The notes under the pieces are model-generated. The model was not told where the DNA came from. It made no database searches and saw only the letters and a list, made by a program, of their open reading frames with translations. DNA of 64,000 bases from Actinoplanes sandaracinus (GTDB lineage: Bacteria; Actinomycetota; Actinomycetes; Mycobacteriales; Micromonosporaceae). The DNA is taken from positions 21,600 to 85,599 of the forward strand of contig NZ_JASCTH010000041.1 in the NCBI RefSeq assembly GCF_030009775.1, in the 5' to 3' direction. The position numbers and the translations under genes were made by a program. Each line of letters starts with the position of its first letter. Within the stretch, counting starts at the first letter, position 1. Below, piece by piece: positions 25,256 to 33,913 of the stretch.

Positions 25256-26533
25256 ATGCGTGTCCTCTTCACCACCTACTCCCAGAAAACCCACTTCCTG
25301 GCGATGGCCCCACTGGCGTGGGCGTTGCGGACCGCGGGGCACGAGGTCTGCTTCGCGGTGCAGCCGAAGTTCGCCGACGTGGTCACCCAGGCCGGCCTGA
25401 CGGCGGTGCCGGTGGGTGGCGACCGGGATCTGTGGCAGATCATGAACCGCAACCTGACCTGGCTGTACGCCGGCGAGAACGGGTTGCCGATCCCGTACGA
25501 CACGGCCGAGTGGGCGCCGGAGGACGTCACCTGGGATCACCTCTGGTATGGCTACGACGTCCAGATCAAGCGCTGGCACAAGGTCAGCAACGTGCCGATC
25601 ATCACCGACGTGGTGGAATTCGCCCGCCAATGGCAGCCGGACCTGGTGATCTGGGAGCCCGTCACGTACGCGGGTGCGCTGGCCGCGAAGGCGTGCGGGG
25701 CCGCGCACGCTCGACTGCTCTTCAGCTTGGACACGTTCGGCGTGACCCGAGCGCACTTTCACCGTGTGGTGAACGCGCTGCCGCCCGACGAGCGGCACGA
25801 TCCGTTCGCCGAATGGCTGGAGCCCTACGCGCGCAAGTACGGGTTCGAGTTCTCCGAGGAGCTGATCACCGGCCAGTTCACCATCGGGCTGCTGCCACCG
25901 GCCCTACGGCTGGAGGCGGAACTGAACTACCTGCCGATGCGCTACCTGCCGTACGGCGGCCCGGCGGTCGTGCCGAAGTGGCTGTGGGAGGACCCCGGGC
26001 GCCCGCGGGTCGCGCTCACCATGGGACTCAGTGCCACCGACACCGACGTGGGCTATGCGATAAGCGTCCAGGACATTCTGGACGTCCTCGCCGATCTGGA
26101 CATCGAACTGGTCGCCACGGTGTCCGAGCAGGAGCAGGCCAAACTGGCCCGGATCCCGGACAATGCCCGGCTCGTCCCGTTCGTCCCGCTGCCCGCGCTC
26201 GCACCGACCTGCGCGGCCGTCATCCACCACGCCGGGTTCGGCACGCTCGCGACCGTGGCGTCGTACGCCGTACCCCAGCTCGCGGTGGCCCGCGACAGCG
26301 ACGGCCCGGCACTGGCCCGGCGGGTCGAGGCGCATGGCGCCGGGCTCGCGTTGGACGCCACGTCCACCAGCGCCAAGGAGATCCGGGAATGCCTACTCCG
26401 GTTGCTCTCCGAGCCGTCGTTCCAGGCCGGCGCGGACCGGCTGCGCGACGAGATCCTGGCCATGCCCACTCCGAACGAACTTGTCCGCCAGCTCGAGGAC
26501 CGGACGGCCTCGCACCGGGCCGCTACACAGTAG
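25256..26533 (+). CDS. glycosyltransferase 6 of the tandem array (divergent group B)
   Basis: 425 residues. The donor domain reads 'VIHHAGFGTLATVASYAVPQ' and then 'LAVARDSDGPALARRVEAHG': the aromatic residue of PWDFD or HYHFD is missing and Ser replaces Phe. This makes it the most altered donor pocket of the array, so either an unusual sugar or reduced activity is possible. The acceptor loop is 'GDRDLWQIMNRNLTWLYAGE'. Elsewhere the family core is intact ('EFSEELITGQFTIGLLPPAL' is a variant of the usual TIDQFP). It follows copy 5 almost without a gap. Confidence 0.9.
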   Translation: MRVLFTTYSQKTHFLAMAPLAWALRTAGHEVCFAVQPKFADVVTQAGLTAVPVGGDRDLWQIMNRNLTWLYAGENGLPIPYDTAEWAPEDVTWDHLWYGYDVQIKRWHKVSNVPIITDVVEFARQWQPDLVIWEPVTYAGALAAKACGAAHARLLFSLDTFGVTRAHFHRVVNALPPDERHDPFAEWLEPYARKYGFEFSEELITGQFTIGLLPPALRLEAELNYLPMRYLPYGGPAVVPKWLWEDPGRPRVALTMGLSATDTDVGYAISVQDILDVLADLDIELVATVSEQEQAKLARIPDNARLVPFVPLPALAPTCAAVIHHAGFGTLATVASYAVPQLAVARDSDGPALARRVEAHGAGLALDATSTSAKEIRECLLRLLSEPSFQAGADRLRDEILAMPTPNELVRQLEDRTASHRAATQ

Positions 26534-26546
26534 AGGGACTTCCACC

Positions 26547-27809
26547 ATGCGCGTACTGTTCACCGCCAACCCGGAGAAGGCGCACCTGCTGGCCATGGTG
26601 TCGATGGCGTGGGCGCTGCGGACCGCCGGGCACGAGGTCCGGTTCGCCAGCCAGCCCGCCTTCACCTCGACCATCACCCAGGCCGGGCTGACCGCGGTCG
26701 CCGTCGGTCGCGACGTGGACCTCTGGGATCTCATCCCGCGTGATCCGCGCTTTCCCAACTGGGTCTGGGAACCGGAGTACGGGCTGCCCACCCCCTACGA
26801 CGTGGTGGACGACCCGAGCCGCGCGACCTGGGAACACATGGTCGAGGGCTACCAGGAGCAGCTCACCTCGTGGCACAAGCCTGCGAGCTTTCCGATGATC
26901 TCCGGCCTGGTGGAATTCGCCCAGGCCTGGAAACCCGACCTGATCCTCTGGGAACCGCTCTCGCTGGCCGGGCCGATCGCGGCCCGGGCCTGCGGCGCCG
27001 CGCACGCCCGGCTGCTCTGGGGCGTCGATGTCTTCGGCCTGACCCGGCAGCACTATCTCCGGCTGCGCGGCGACCGGACCGAGGATCCGCTGGGTGGGTG
27101 GCTGGCCGGCTACGCCCGCCGATTCGGCGGCGACTTCGCCGAGGACATGCTCACCGGCCACTTCACCATCGACCAGTTGCCGTCGTCGCTGCGTGTCGAG
27201 GCGGACCTGCACTACGAATCGGTGCAGTTCACGCCGTACGGCGGGCCGGCGGTGGTGCCTAAGTGGCTGTGGGAGAAGCCGTCGAAGCCCCGGGTCGCGC
27301 TCACCATGGGCCTCAGCCTCACCGACCACAAGGCCGGCTACAAGATCAGTGTGCAGGACGTCTTCGACGCTCTCGCCGACCTGGACATCGAGCTGGTGGC
27401 GACGATCGCCGAGTCCGCCCAGCCGGCCGTCACACACGTGCCGGACAACGTGCGGATGGTGCCGTACGTGCCACTGCACGCCCTCGTCCCGACCTGCACG
27501 GCGCTCATCAACCACGGTGGGTTCGGCACCGTGATGACCACCGCCCGGCACGGCGTGCCGCAGCTGGTGGTGCCGTGGGACTTCGACGCGCCGGCGCTGG
27601 CCGCCCGCGTCGGACAGCAGGGCTCCGCGCTGGTGACCCGGGCCGACGAGGCCAGCGGCCAGAGCATCCGGGACAGCGTGCTCCGGCTGCTCGGCGAGGC
27701 CCCGTTCCGGGACCGGGCCGGGGAACTGCAGCGCGAGATACAGGCGCTGCCGACGCCGAATGAACTCGTGGGGCGCCTCGAAGAACTCACCACCACCTAC
27801 CGGGCCTGA
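26547..27809 (+). CDS. glycosyltransferase 7 of the tandem array (group B)
   Basis: 420 residues, with the ATG at 26547 chosen because it gives the standard 'MRVLFTANPEKAHLLAMVSM' and follows AGAGGGA. The donor domain has 'LINHGGFGTVMTTARHGVPQ' and 'PWDFDAPALAARVGQQGS', group B with Asp-Ala. Its acceptor half is closest to copy 2 (shared 'KAHLLAM' or 'TAHLLAM' and 'SWHKPxSFPMI'). Copies 6 and 7 are the only place in the first eight where two B-like enzymes stand side by side, breaking the A-B alternation. Confidence 0.92.
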   Translation: MRVLFTANPEKAHLLAMVSMAWALRTAGHEVRFASQPAFTSTITQAGLTAVAVGRDVDLWDLIPRDPRFPNWVWEPEYGLPTPYDVVDDPSRATWEHMVEGYQEQLTSWHKPASFPMISGLVEFAQAWKPDLILWEPLSLAGPIAARACGAAHARLLWGVDVFGLTRQHYLRLRGDRTEDPLGGWLAGYARRFGGDFAEDMLTGHFTIDQLPSSLRVEADLHYESVQFTPYGGPAVVPKWLWEKPSKPRVALTMGLSLTDHKAGYKISVQDVFDALADLDIELVATIAESAQPAVTHVPDNVRMVPYVPLHALVPTCTALINHGGFGTVMTTARHGVPQLVVPWDFDAPALAARVGQQGSALVTRADEASGQSIRDSVLRLLGEAPFRDRAGELQREIQALPTPNELVGRLEELTTTYRA

Positions 27810-27821
27810 CGGAGGTCGACC

Positions 27822-29087
27822 ATGCGCATCCTGTTCGTCGCCAACCCGGAGAAGAGCATCTTCCTCTACATGGCGCCGCTCGCCTGGGCGCTGCGCTCGG
27901 CCGGGCACGACGTCCGGTTCGCCAGCCAGCCGGGCTTCGCACCGGTGATCACCCAGGCCGGTCTCACCGCGGTTCCGGTCGGCCGGGACCGGGACGCGTG
28001 GCGGATGGCCCGGATGATGCCGGGCGCGGTCGAGGAGTCCCGGGCCGACCTGCCGCTGCCGTGGAGCTGCGTGTCGGACCCGGCCAACGCCACCTGGGAG
28101 CAGATGTTCCACTCCCAGGTCGCCGCCGCCGAGACAGCCCAGTCGCAGAACTTCCCGATCATCGCGGATCTGGTCGAGTTCGCCCGGGCCTGGGGGCCGG
28201 ACCTGGTCGTCTGGGAGCCGATGACGTACGCCGGGGCGATCGCCGCCAAGGCGTGCGGCGCGGCACACGCCCGGCTGCTGTTCGGTGTCGACGTCTTCGG
28301 CCAGACCCGGGCGCTGTTCCACCGGTTGTCCGACGCACAGCCGGCCGAGCACCGAGGGGATCCGCTCGCCGACTGGCTCGCCCCGTACGGCCGCCGGTAC
28401 GGCTTCGATGTCACCGAGGATCTGACCGTCGGCCATTTCACCATCGACCAGTTCCCGGCCAGTCTCCAGGACGAGGCCGCCGGCCTGCAGTACGTCCGCA
28501 CCCAGTACATCCCGTACGGGGGCCCGGCGGTCGTGCCGCGGTGGCTGTGGGCGAAACCGGAGAAGCCGCGGGTCGGACTCACGATGGGACTCACCGCCAC
28601 CGAGGTGTATGACGGGTACACCATCTCGATGGCCGAGGTGCTGGAGTCGCTTGCCGACCTCGACATCGAGATCGTGGCGACCGTCGCCGAGGCCGAACAG
28701 GCGAAACTGCCCCCGCTGCCGGACAACGTACGGCTGGTGTCGTACGTGCCGTGGCATGCCCTGGCCCCGACGTGCGCGGCGGTCATCCACCACGCCGGCG
28801 CCGCCACGATCGGCACCACGTCCCGGCACGCGGTGCCGCAGCTCGCCCTGCACTACCACTTCGACCAGCCGATCCTCGGCCGCAAGCTCGCCGAACACGG
28901 TGCCGGGCTGGAGCTGCACACGTCGGTCGCCACCGGGGCGGCCGTCCGCGCCGCGGTCCTGCGGCTACTCACCGAACCGTCGTTCCGCCGGCGCGCCGCG
29001 GACCTCACTGCGGAGATCCACGCTGCGCCCAGCCCTAACCGGCTCGTGCCGCAGCTCGAAGAGCTGACCACCAAATACCGGTCCTGA
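27822..29087 (+). CDS. glycosyltransferase 8 of the tandem array (group A)
   Basis: 421 residues, ATG after GGAGG. Donor domain: 'VIHHAGAATIGTTSRHAVPQ' and the HYHFDQPILGRKL ending, which together with 'SRHAVPQLALHYHFDQPILG' is identical in sequence to copy 1. The matching DNA around 28825-28900 is also nearly the same as in copy 1 around 19860-19935. It is thus probably a recent duplicate, or a gene-conversion partner, of copy 1 and likely uses the same donor. The acceptor loop ('DRDAWRMARMMPGAVEESRA') differs from copy 1, so the acceptor may differ. Confidence 0.92.
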   Translation: MRILFVANPEKSIFLYMAPLAWALRSAGHDVRFASQPGFAPVITQAGLTAVPVGRDRDAWRMARMMPGAVEESRADLPLPWSCVSDPANATWEQMFHSQVAAAETAQSQNFPIIADLVEFARAWGPDLVVWEPMTYAGAIAAKACGAAHARLLFGVDVFGQTRALFHRLSDAQPAEHRGDPLADWLAPYGRRYGFDVTEDLTVGHFTIDQFPASLQDEAAGLQYVRTQYIPYGGPAVVPRWLWAKPEKPRVGLTMGLTATEVYDGYTISMAEVLESLADLDIEIVATVAEAEQAKLPPLPDNVRLVSYVPWHALAPTCAAVIHHAGAATIGTTSRHAVPQLALHYHFDQPILGRKLAEHGAGLELHTSVATGAAVRAAVLRLLTEPSFRRRAADLTAEIHAAPSPNRLVPQLEELTTKYRS

Positions 29088-29097
29088 AGGAGCACCC

Positions 29098-30372
29098 GTG
29101 CGCGTCCTGTTCGTCGCCAATCCGGGCAACAGCATCTTCCTCACGATGGTGCCGCTGGCCTGGTCCCTGCGGACCGCCGGCCACGAGGTCCGGTTCGCCA
29201 GTTCACCGTCGTTCACCGACTCGATCACCCAGGCCGGGCTCACCGCCGTACCGGTCGGCCGGAATCTCAAGATCTCCCGGCTGCTCAAGGTGTACAACGT
29301 GGACACCGAGTCACTCGAGGAGTCGCGTCCCGGCCTGGCCGCGCCGTGGGACGTCGTGGAGGACCCGTCGAAGGCCGACTTCGACTACCAGTTCGCCGCG
29401 CACTACGAGATGGTCAAACAGGGGCACATGCCGGAGAACTTCCCGATGATCGGCGGGCTCGTCGAGTTCGCCAAGGCCTGGCGGCCCGACCTGGTCATCT
29501 GGGAACCGTTCTCGTACGCCGGTGCGATCGCCGCCAAGGCCTGCGGCGCGGTGCACGCCCGCCTGCTGTGGAGCATCGACGTCTTCGGCCTGACCCGCGA
29601 TCTGTACCTGAAACTGATGGCGGAGCAGCCGCCGGAACGGCGCGCCGACCCACTCGGCGAATGGCTCGGCTCGTACGGCCCCCTGTACGGCTACGAGTAC
29701 ACCGAGGACATGGCGGTCGGCCACTTCACCATCGACCAGTTCCCGGCCAGCCTGCAGATCCCGGCGGGTCTGCACTACGTGCCGATGCAGCACATCCCCT
29801 ACAACGGGGTCTCGGTGGTGCCGAAATGGTTGTGGGAGAAACCGGCGAAGCCGCGGGTGGGCATCACCATGGGCCTGACGGCGACCGAGTTCTTCACCGG
29901 CTACACGTTCAATCTCCAGGACCTGCTCGACGAGCTGGCCGACCTGGACATCGAGGTGGTCGCCACGGTCACCGAGGAGGAGCAGCGCAAGCTGGCGCGG
30001 ATTCCGGACAATGCGCGGCTCGTCCCGTTCGTACCGTTGAATGCCCTTGTCCCGAGTTGCTCCGTGGTGGTGCACCACGCCGGGCCCGGCACGTTCCTCA
30101 CCGCCGCGCGGTATCCGATCCCCCAGCTCGCCCTCGGCTACCACTTCGACGAGCCGATCTTCGCCCGCAAACTCGCCGAGCAGGGCGGAGCGCTCGAACT
30201 CGCGCCGGGCGAGGCGTCCGGCCGGGCCATCCGGGAGAACGTGCTGCGGCTGCTGCACGAGCCGCAGTTCGCCGCCGGCGCCGCCCGGCTGGCCGAGGAG
30301 CTCCGGGCGATGCCCACCCCCAACCAGCTGGTGCCGCAGCTCGAAGAGCTGACCGCCAAGTACCGGCCCTGA
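29098..30372 (+). CDS. glycosyltransferase 9 of the tandem array (mixed type)
   Basis: 424 residues, with a GTG start at 29098 behind AAGGAG. The donor domain mixes both groups: 'VVHHAGPGTFLTAARYPIPQ' resembles B in PGTFLT, while 'LALGYHFDEPIFARKLAEQG' resembles A in YHF and RKLAE but ends Asp-Glu. This hybrid pattern suggests recombination between an A and a B copy, or a third donor. It also differs in 'YIPYNGVSVVPKW' type residues, where almost all others have PYGGPAVVPKW. The acceptor loop 'LKISRLLKVYNVDTESLEES' is specific to it. Confidence 0.92.
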   Translation: MRVLFVANPGNSIFLTMVPLAWSLRTAGHEVRFASSPSFTDSITQAGLTAVPVGRNLKISRLLKVYNVDTESLEESRPGLAAPWDVVEDPSKADFDYQFAAHYEMVKQGHMPENFPMIGGLVEFAKAWRPDLVIWEPFSYAGAIAAKACGAVHARLLWSIDVFGLTRDLYLKLMAEQPPERRADPLGEWLGSYGPLYGYEYTEDMAVGHFTIDQFPASLQIPAGLHYVPMQHIPYNGVSVVPKWLWEKPAKPRVGITMGLTATEFFTGYTFNLQDLLDELADLDIEVVATVTEEEQRKLARIPDNARLVPFVPLNALVPSCSVVVHHAGPGTFLTAARYPIPQLALGYHFDEPIFARKLAEQGGALELAPGEASGRAIRENVLRLLHEPQFAAGAARLAEELRAMPTPNQLVPQLEELTAKYRP

Positions 30373-30383
30373 GGAGGCAGTCC

Positions 30384-31652
30384 ATGCGTGTGCTGTTCAC
30401 CGTGATCCCCGAGAAGACGATCTTCCTGACCATGGTGCCGCTGGCGTGGGCGCTGCGCACCGCCGGTCACGAGGTGGTCGTGGCCAGCCAGCCGAGTTTC
30501 GCCGACACGATCACCCAGGCCGGGCTGACCGCGGTGCCAGTCGGGCGGAGCATCGATATGTGGCGGATCTCCCGCCTGACGCCCGACCTGATGGAGGAGG
30601 CCCGCCACGGGCTCTCCATTCCCTGGGACGTCGCGGTCGACCCGGCCAACGCCAACTGGCAGTACCTGACGTACGGGTACGACGAGGCGATCCGGGAAGG
30701 GCTCAAACCGGACAACTTCCCAATGATCGCCGGGCTGGCCGAGTTCGCCCGGGCCTGGCAGCCCGACCTGGTGATCTGGGAGCCGCTCAGCCCCGCGGGC
30801 GCCATCGCGGCCAAGGCCTGCGGCGCCGCCCACGCCCGGCTGCTGTGGAGCATCGACGTCTTCGGCGCCACCCGGGCGGAGTACCTCCGGCTCCGTGACG
30901 AACGGCCGGCCCACGACCGCGCCGACCCGCTCGCCGACTGGCTCGGCTCCTACGGTTCCCGGTACGGCTACGAGTACACCGAGGACATGGCGACCGGGCA
31001 CTTCAGCATCGACCAGCTGCCCGACACGCTCCGGCTCGACACCGACCTGCATCGGTTGCCGATGCGGTACGTGCCGTACGGGGGGCCGGCGGTCGTGCCG
31101 AAGTGGCTGTGGGCGAAGCCGGAGCGGCCCCGGATCGCACTCACCATGGGCACCACCGCCAGCGAGTTCTTCGCCGGGAACGTGCTGAACCTCGGTGACG
31201 TGCTGGACTCGCTCGCCGACCTCGACGTCGAGGTGGTGGCCACCGTCGCCGACGCGGAACGGGAGAAACTCAACCCGGTGCCGGGCAACGCCCGGGTGCT
31301 GCCGTACGTGCCCTTGCACGCGCTCGCGCCGACCTGCTCGGTCGTCATCAGCCACGCCGGTCCGGGCACGTTCCTGACCACCGCGCTGCATGCCGTTCCG
31401 CAGGTCAGCGTGCCGTGGGACTTCGACGAGCCGGAACTGGCCCGCCGTGCCGCCGTCCAGGGCGGCTCGCTGGCGATCCCAGCCGACCAGGCCACCGGCG
31501 ACTCCATCCGGGACGCAGTCCAGCGGCTGCTGGCCGAACCGGAATTCCGGCGCCGCGCGGCCGATCTGCGTGACGACCTGCATGCCCTGCCCGCACCGGC
31601 CGAGGTCGCCGGCGAACTCGTCGAACTCGCCGCCGCGTACCGCGGCAGCTGA
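30384..31652 (+). CDS. glycosyltransferase 10 of the tandem array (group B)
   Basis: 422 residues; the ATG at 30384 follows GAGGAGG. The donor domain has 'VISHAGPGTFLTTALHAVPQ' and 'PWDFDEPELARRAAVQGG', almost the same as copy 4, so the two probably share a donor sugar. The C-terminus diverges ('PAPAEVAGELVELAAAYRGS') from the usual 'PTPNxLVxxLEELTxKYR'. The variable acceptor loop reads 'SIDMWRISRLTPDLMEEARH'. The gene sits 11 bp downstream of copy 9. Confidence 0.92.
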   Translation: MRVLFTVIPEKTIFLTMVPLAWALRTAGHEVVVASQPSFADTITQAGLTAVPVGRSIDMWRISRLTPDLMEEARHGLSIPWDVAVDPANANWQYLTYGYDEAIREGLKPDNFPMIAGLAEFARAWQPDLVIWEPLSPAGAIAAKACGAAHARLLWSIDVFGATRAEYLRLRDERPAHDRADPLADWLGSYGSRYGYEYTEDMATGHFSIDQLPDTLRLDTDLHRLPMRYVPYGGPAVVPKWLWAKPERPRIALTMGTTASEFFAGNVLNLGDVLDSLADLDVEVVATVADAEREKLNPVPGNARVLPYVPLHALAPTCSVVISHAGPGTFLTTALHAVPQVSVPWDFDEPELARRAAVQGGSLAIPADQATGDSIRDAVQRLLAEPEFRRRAADLRDDLHALPAPAEVAGELVELAAAYRGS

Positions 31653-31675
31653 CCGAAGAAGAAAGGACGACGCCG

Positions 31676-32914
31676 ATGCGCGTGCTGCTCTGCACCCTGC
31701 CGCAGAACACCCACTTCCTCACCCTGGCGCCGCTCGCCTGGGCCCTGCGCACCGCCGGCCACGAGGTGCGGGTCGCCAGCGCGCCGGGCTTCAGCGGCCG
31801 GATAACCCAGGCCGGCCTGACCGCCAGCCCGGTTGGCCGGGACCCTGAGGTCGCCGAGGACGACTCCGCCGCGCGCGAGTCGATCCGCCGCGGGCTGCCC
31901 CGGCCCTACGACGTGGCGGAACTCGGCCCGGACGCGGTGGCCTGGGATGACGAGGCCGTCGAGGGGTACGGGATCATGGTCCAGTACGCCTTCGGCGAGG
32001 ACAACGAGCCGATGATCGACGACCTGGTGGAGCTGGCCCGTGCGTGGCAGCCGGACCTGGTCCTCTGGGAGCCGTTCACGTACGCCGGCCCGATCGCGGC
32101 GAAGGCCTGCGGCGCCGTGCACGCCCGGTTCCTGTTCACCACCGACGTACTCGGCGTGACCCACGAATGGGTCCGCGGCCTGGGCGTCGAAGACCCCTTG
32201 ATCGACCTGCTCACCGAGGCGAGCCGTCGGTACGGCCTGGACTACTCCGACGACCTGGTCGCCGGGCAGTTCACCATCAACCAGTTGCCGCCGTCGCTGC
32301 GTACCATCGGCACCGGCGACTACCTGCACATGCAATATGTGCCGTACGGCGGGCCGGCCGTCCTGCCGAAGTGGCTGTGGGCGAAACCGGAGCGGCCTCG
32401 AGTGGCGCTCACCATGGGTCTCAGCGCCACCGAGTACTTCGACGGTTACACGTTCCGCCCGAGCGACATCCTGGCCAGCCTGGCCGATCTGGACATCGAG
32501 GTTGTGGCGACGGTCGCGGCAAGCGAGCAGAAGCGACTGGGCACGGTGCCGGACAACTGCCGTATCGAGCCGTATGTAGCACTGCACGCTCTGGCACCGA
32601 CCTGCTCGGCGGTCATCCATCACGGCGGCTTCGGCACGCTGAGCACGGTCGCGTTGCACGGCGTGCCGCATCTGGTGCTGCCCTATCACTTCGAGGGCCC
32701 GCTGCTGGCCCGCAAGCTTGCCGAGCAGGGCGCCGGCCTCGTCGTCGACGCGGACGCGGTCTCCGGCCAGGCGATCCGGGAAGCCCTGTTGCGGCTGCTG
32801 CACGAGCCGGAGTTCGAGGTGCGGGCCGCCCGGCTGCGGGCCGAGTACCGGTCGTTGCCCAGCCCCAACGAGCTGGTGCCGCAGATCGAGCAGTACGTGG
32901 CCAAGCTGCGGTAG
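31676..32914 (+). CDS. glycosyltransferase 11 of the tandem array (last copy)
   Basis: 412 residues, the shortest of the tandem copies because the region around residues 160-170 lacks about ten residues ('TDVLGVTHEWVRGLGVEDPL' replaces a longer loop). The donor domain has 'VIHHGGFGTLSTVALHGVPH' and 'PYHFEGPLLARKLAEQGA', a third donor pattern with Glu-Gly in place of Asp-Gln. The start 'MRVLLCTLPQNTHFLTLAPL' also deviates slightly from the array. The ATG follows AAAGGA. It ends the operon and is followed by a strong bidirectional terminator. Confidence 0.92.
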   Translation: MRVLLCTLPQNTHFLTLAPLAWALRTAGHEVRVASAPGFSGRITQAGLTASPVGRDPEVAEDDSAARESIRRGLPRPYDVAELGPDAVAWDDEAVEGYGIMVQYAFGEDNEPMIDDLVELARAWQPDLVLWEPFTYAGPIAAKACGAVHARFLFTTDVLGVTHEWVRGLGVEDPLIDLLTEASRRYGLDYSDDLVAGQFTINQLPPSLRTIGTGDYLHMQYVPYGGPAVLPKWLWAKPERPRVALTMGLSATEYFDGYTFRPSDILASLADLDIEVVATVAASEQKRLGTVPDNCRIEPYVALHALAPTCSAVIHHGGFGTLSTVALHGVPHLVLPYHFEGPLLARKLAEQGAGLVVDADAVSGQAIREALLRLLHEPEFEVRAARLRAEYRSLPSPNELVPQIEQYVAKLR

Positions 32915-32950
32915 GCCGAGCCGCGTCAGGCCGGTGGACCGGCTGGACCA

Positions 32951-32989
32951 CGAAAGGAGGGGGGCGCCGCGCCGGCCCCCCTCCTTTCG
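32951..32989. terminator. bidirectional terminator between convergent operons
   Basis: A perfect 14-bp stem CGAAAGGAGGGGGG / CCCCCCTCCTTTCG (32951-32964 / 32976-32989) with an 11-nt loop lies between the end of the glycosyltransferase array (32914) and the end of the minus-strand operon (32995). The AAAG/CTTT ends give short T-runs on both strands. Confidence 0.9.
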
Positions 32990-32994
32990 CCGTG

Positions 32995-33894
32995 TCAGCG
33001 GCGCTGGTCGGGCTTGTGTGCCACGACGATCACGACGCCCTCGGCGGGGTCGACGCTCTCGTCGATTTTCCAGTCCTCGGCGGTGGTATCGGCGAGGATC
33101 GCGGCCAGCTCCGGCGGCAGCTTGGCGCCCCTTTCCAACTGGTCACGCATCGCCGCGTACGTGTACGGGAAGGTGTACTTGGTCTGCTGCGTGATGTCGA
33201 TCGTCTCGTCGAGGATCAGCCCGGCGTGCTGGGCGAACTCCACGTAGTCCTCGATCTCGACCAGCGGGGCGGCCCGCCACGCCTTCAGCATCTCCACCAG
33301 AGCACGCTGTTCGTCCTCGTCGTCACTGATCGGCCCACGCTGGATGAAGTCGGTGAGGGCCACCCGTCCACCGGGCTTGAGCACGCGGGCGATCTGCCGC
33401 AGCACGTGGGCCCGGTCCTCCATGTGAACGATGGACTCCAGCGCCAGGACGGCGTCGAACGAATCCGGCTCGAACGGCAGGTCGTTGGCATCGGCCACCT
33501 GGAAGGACAGCTGGTCCTGCAGGTTCAGCGCCTCGGCGCGGAAGCCAGCCAGCTCGACGTCCTTCGAGCTGATCGACACACCGACCACCTGAGCACCGGT
33601 CGTCTTGGCCATCTGCACGGCCGGCTTACCCGGTCCGCAGCCGAGGTCGAGGACTCTGTCGCCCGGCTTGATCCGGAGCTTGTCGATCATGATCTCGGTC
33701 AACCGGGCGGCCGCGACCTCGATGCTGCTGTCGTCGTCTGGGCCGTCCCAGTACCCGTAGTGCATGTTGCCACCGTAGAACTGGGCAATCACCCGGTTGT
33801 ACTGGTCATAGAACTCGGCGACCTCCGCCGGCGTCGAGGCCTTGAAGTTCCAGGAGTGGTACCGCGTCCGCTGTAGCAGCTTTTTCAGGCCCAT
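32995..33894 (-). CDS. SAM-dependent methyltransferase (RebM/UbiE-like)
   Basis: A 299-residue class I methyltransferase. The start at 33894 gives 'MGLKKLLQRTRYHSWNFKAS'; AAAGGGA lies about 12 nt upstream, whereas the longer frame runs into the ammonia-lyase gene. The SAM motif 'VLDLGCGPGK' is at 81-90, and 'QFYGGNMHYGYW' near residue 40 is typical of sugar and small-molecule O-methyltransferases such as RebM, MitM and the sarcosine/tocopherol group. It is the last gene of the hydroxycinnamate operon, 19 bp after the ammonia-lyase. Probable substrates are a sugar hydroxyl or the phenol of the aglycone; the sequence does not decide. Confidence 0.85.
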   Translation of the reverse strand: MGLKKLLQRTRYHSWNFKASTPAEVAEFYDQYNRVIAQFYGGNMHYGYWDGPDDDSSIEVAAARLTEIMIDKLRIKPGDRVLDLGCGPGKPAVQMAKTTGAQVVGVSISSKDVELAGFRAEALNLQDQLSFQVADANDLPFEPDSFDAVLALESIVHMEDRAHVLRQIARVLKPGGRVALTDFIQRGPISDDEDEQRALVEMLKAWRAAPLVEIEDYVEFAQHAGLILDETIDITQQTKYTFPYTYAAMRDQLERGAKLPPELAAILADTTAEDWKIDESVDPAEGVVIVVAHKPDQRR

Positions 33895-33913
33895 GGTCTC
33901 GATGTTCCCTTTC

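Noticed and set aside
26523..28919. Very long minus-strand ORF (798 codons) opposite glycosyltransferases 7 and 8
   Set aside because: Antisense to conserved coding sequence; the translation is rich in Arg, Gly and His with no family signature. Long antisense ORFs are expected at this GC content. The same holds for those at 20103-22085 and 30968-32803.
32044..33876. 610-codon plus-strand ORF spanning the terminator
   Set aside because: It crosses a perfect terminator and lies out of frame with glycosyltransferase 11 and antisense to the methyltransferase; no domain is recognisable.
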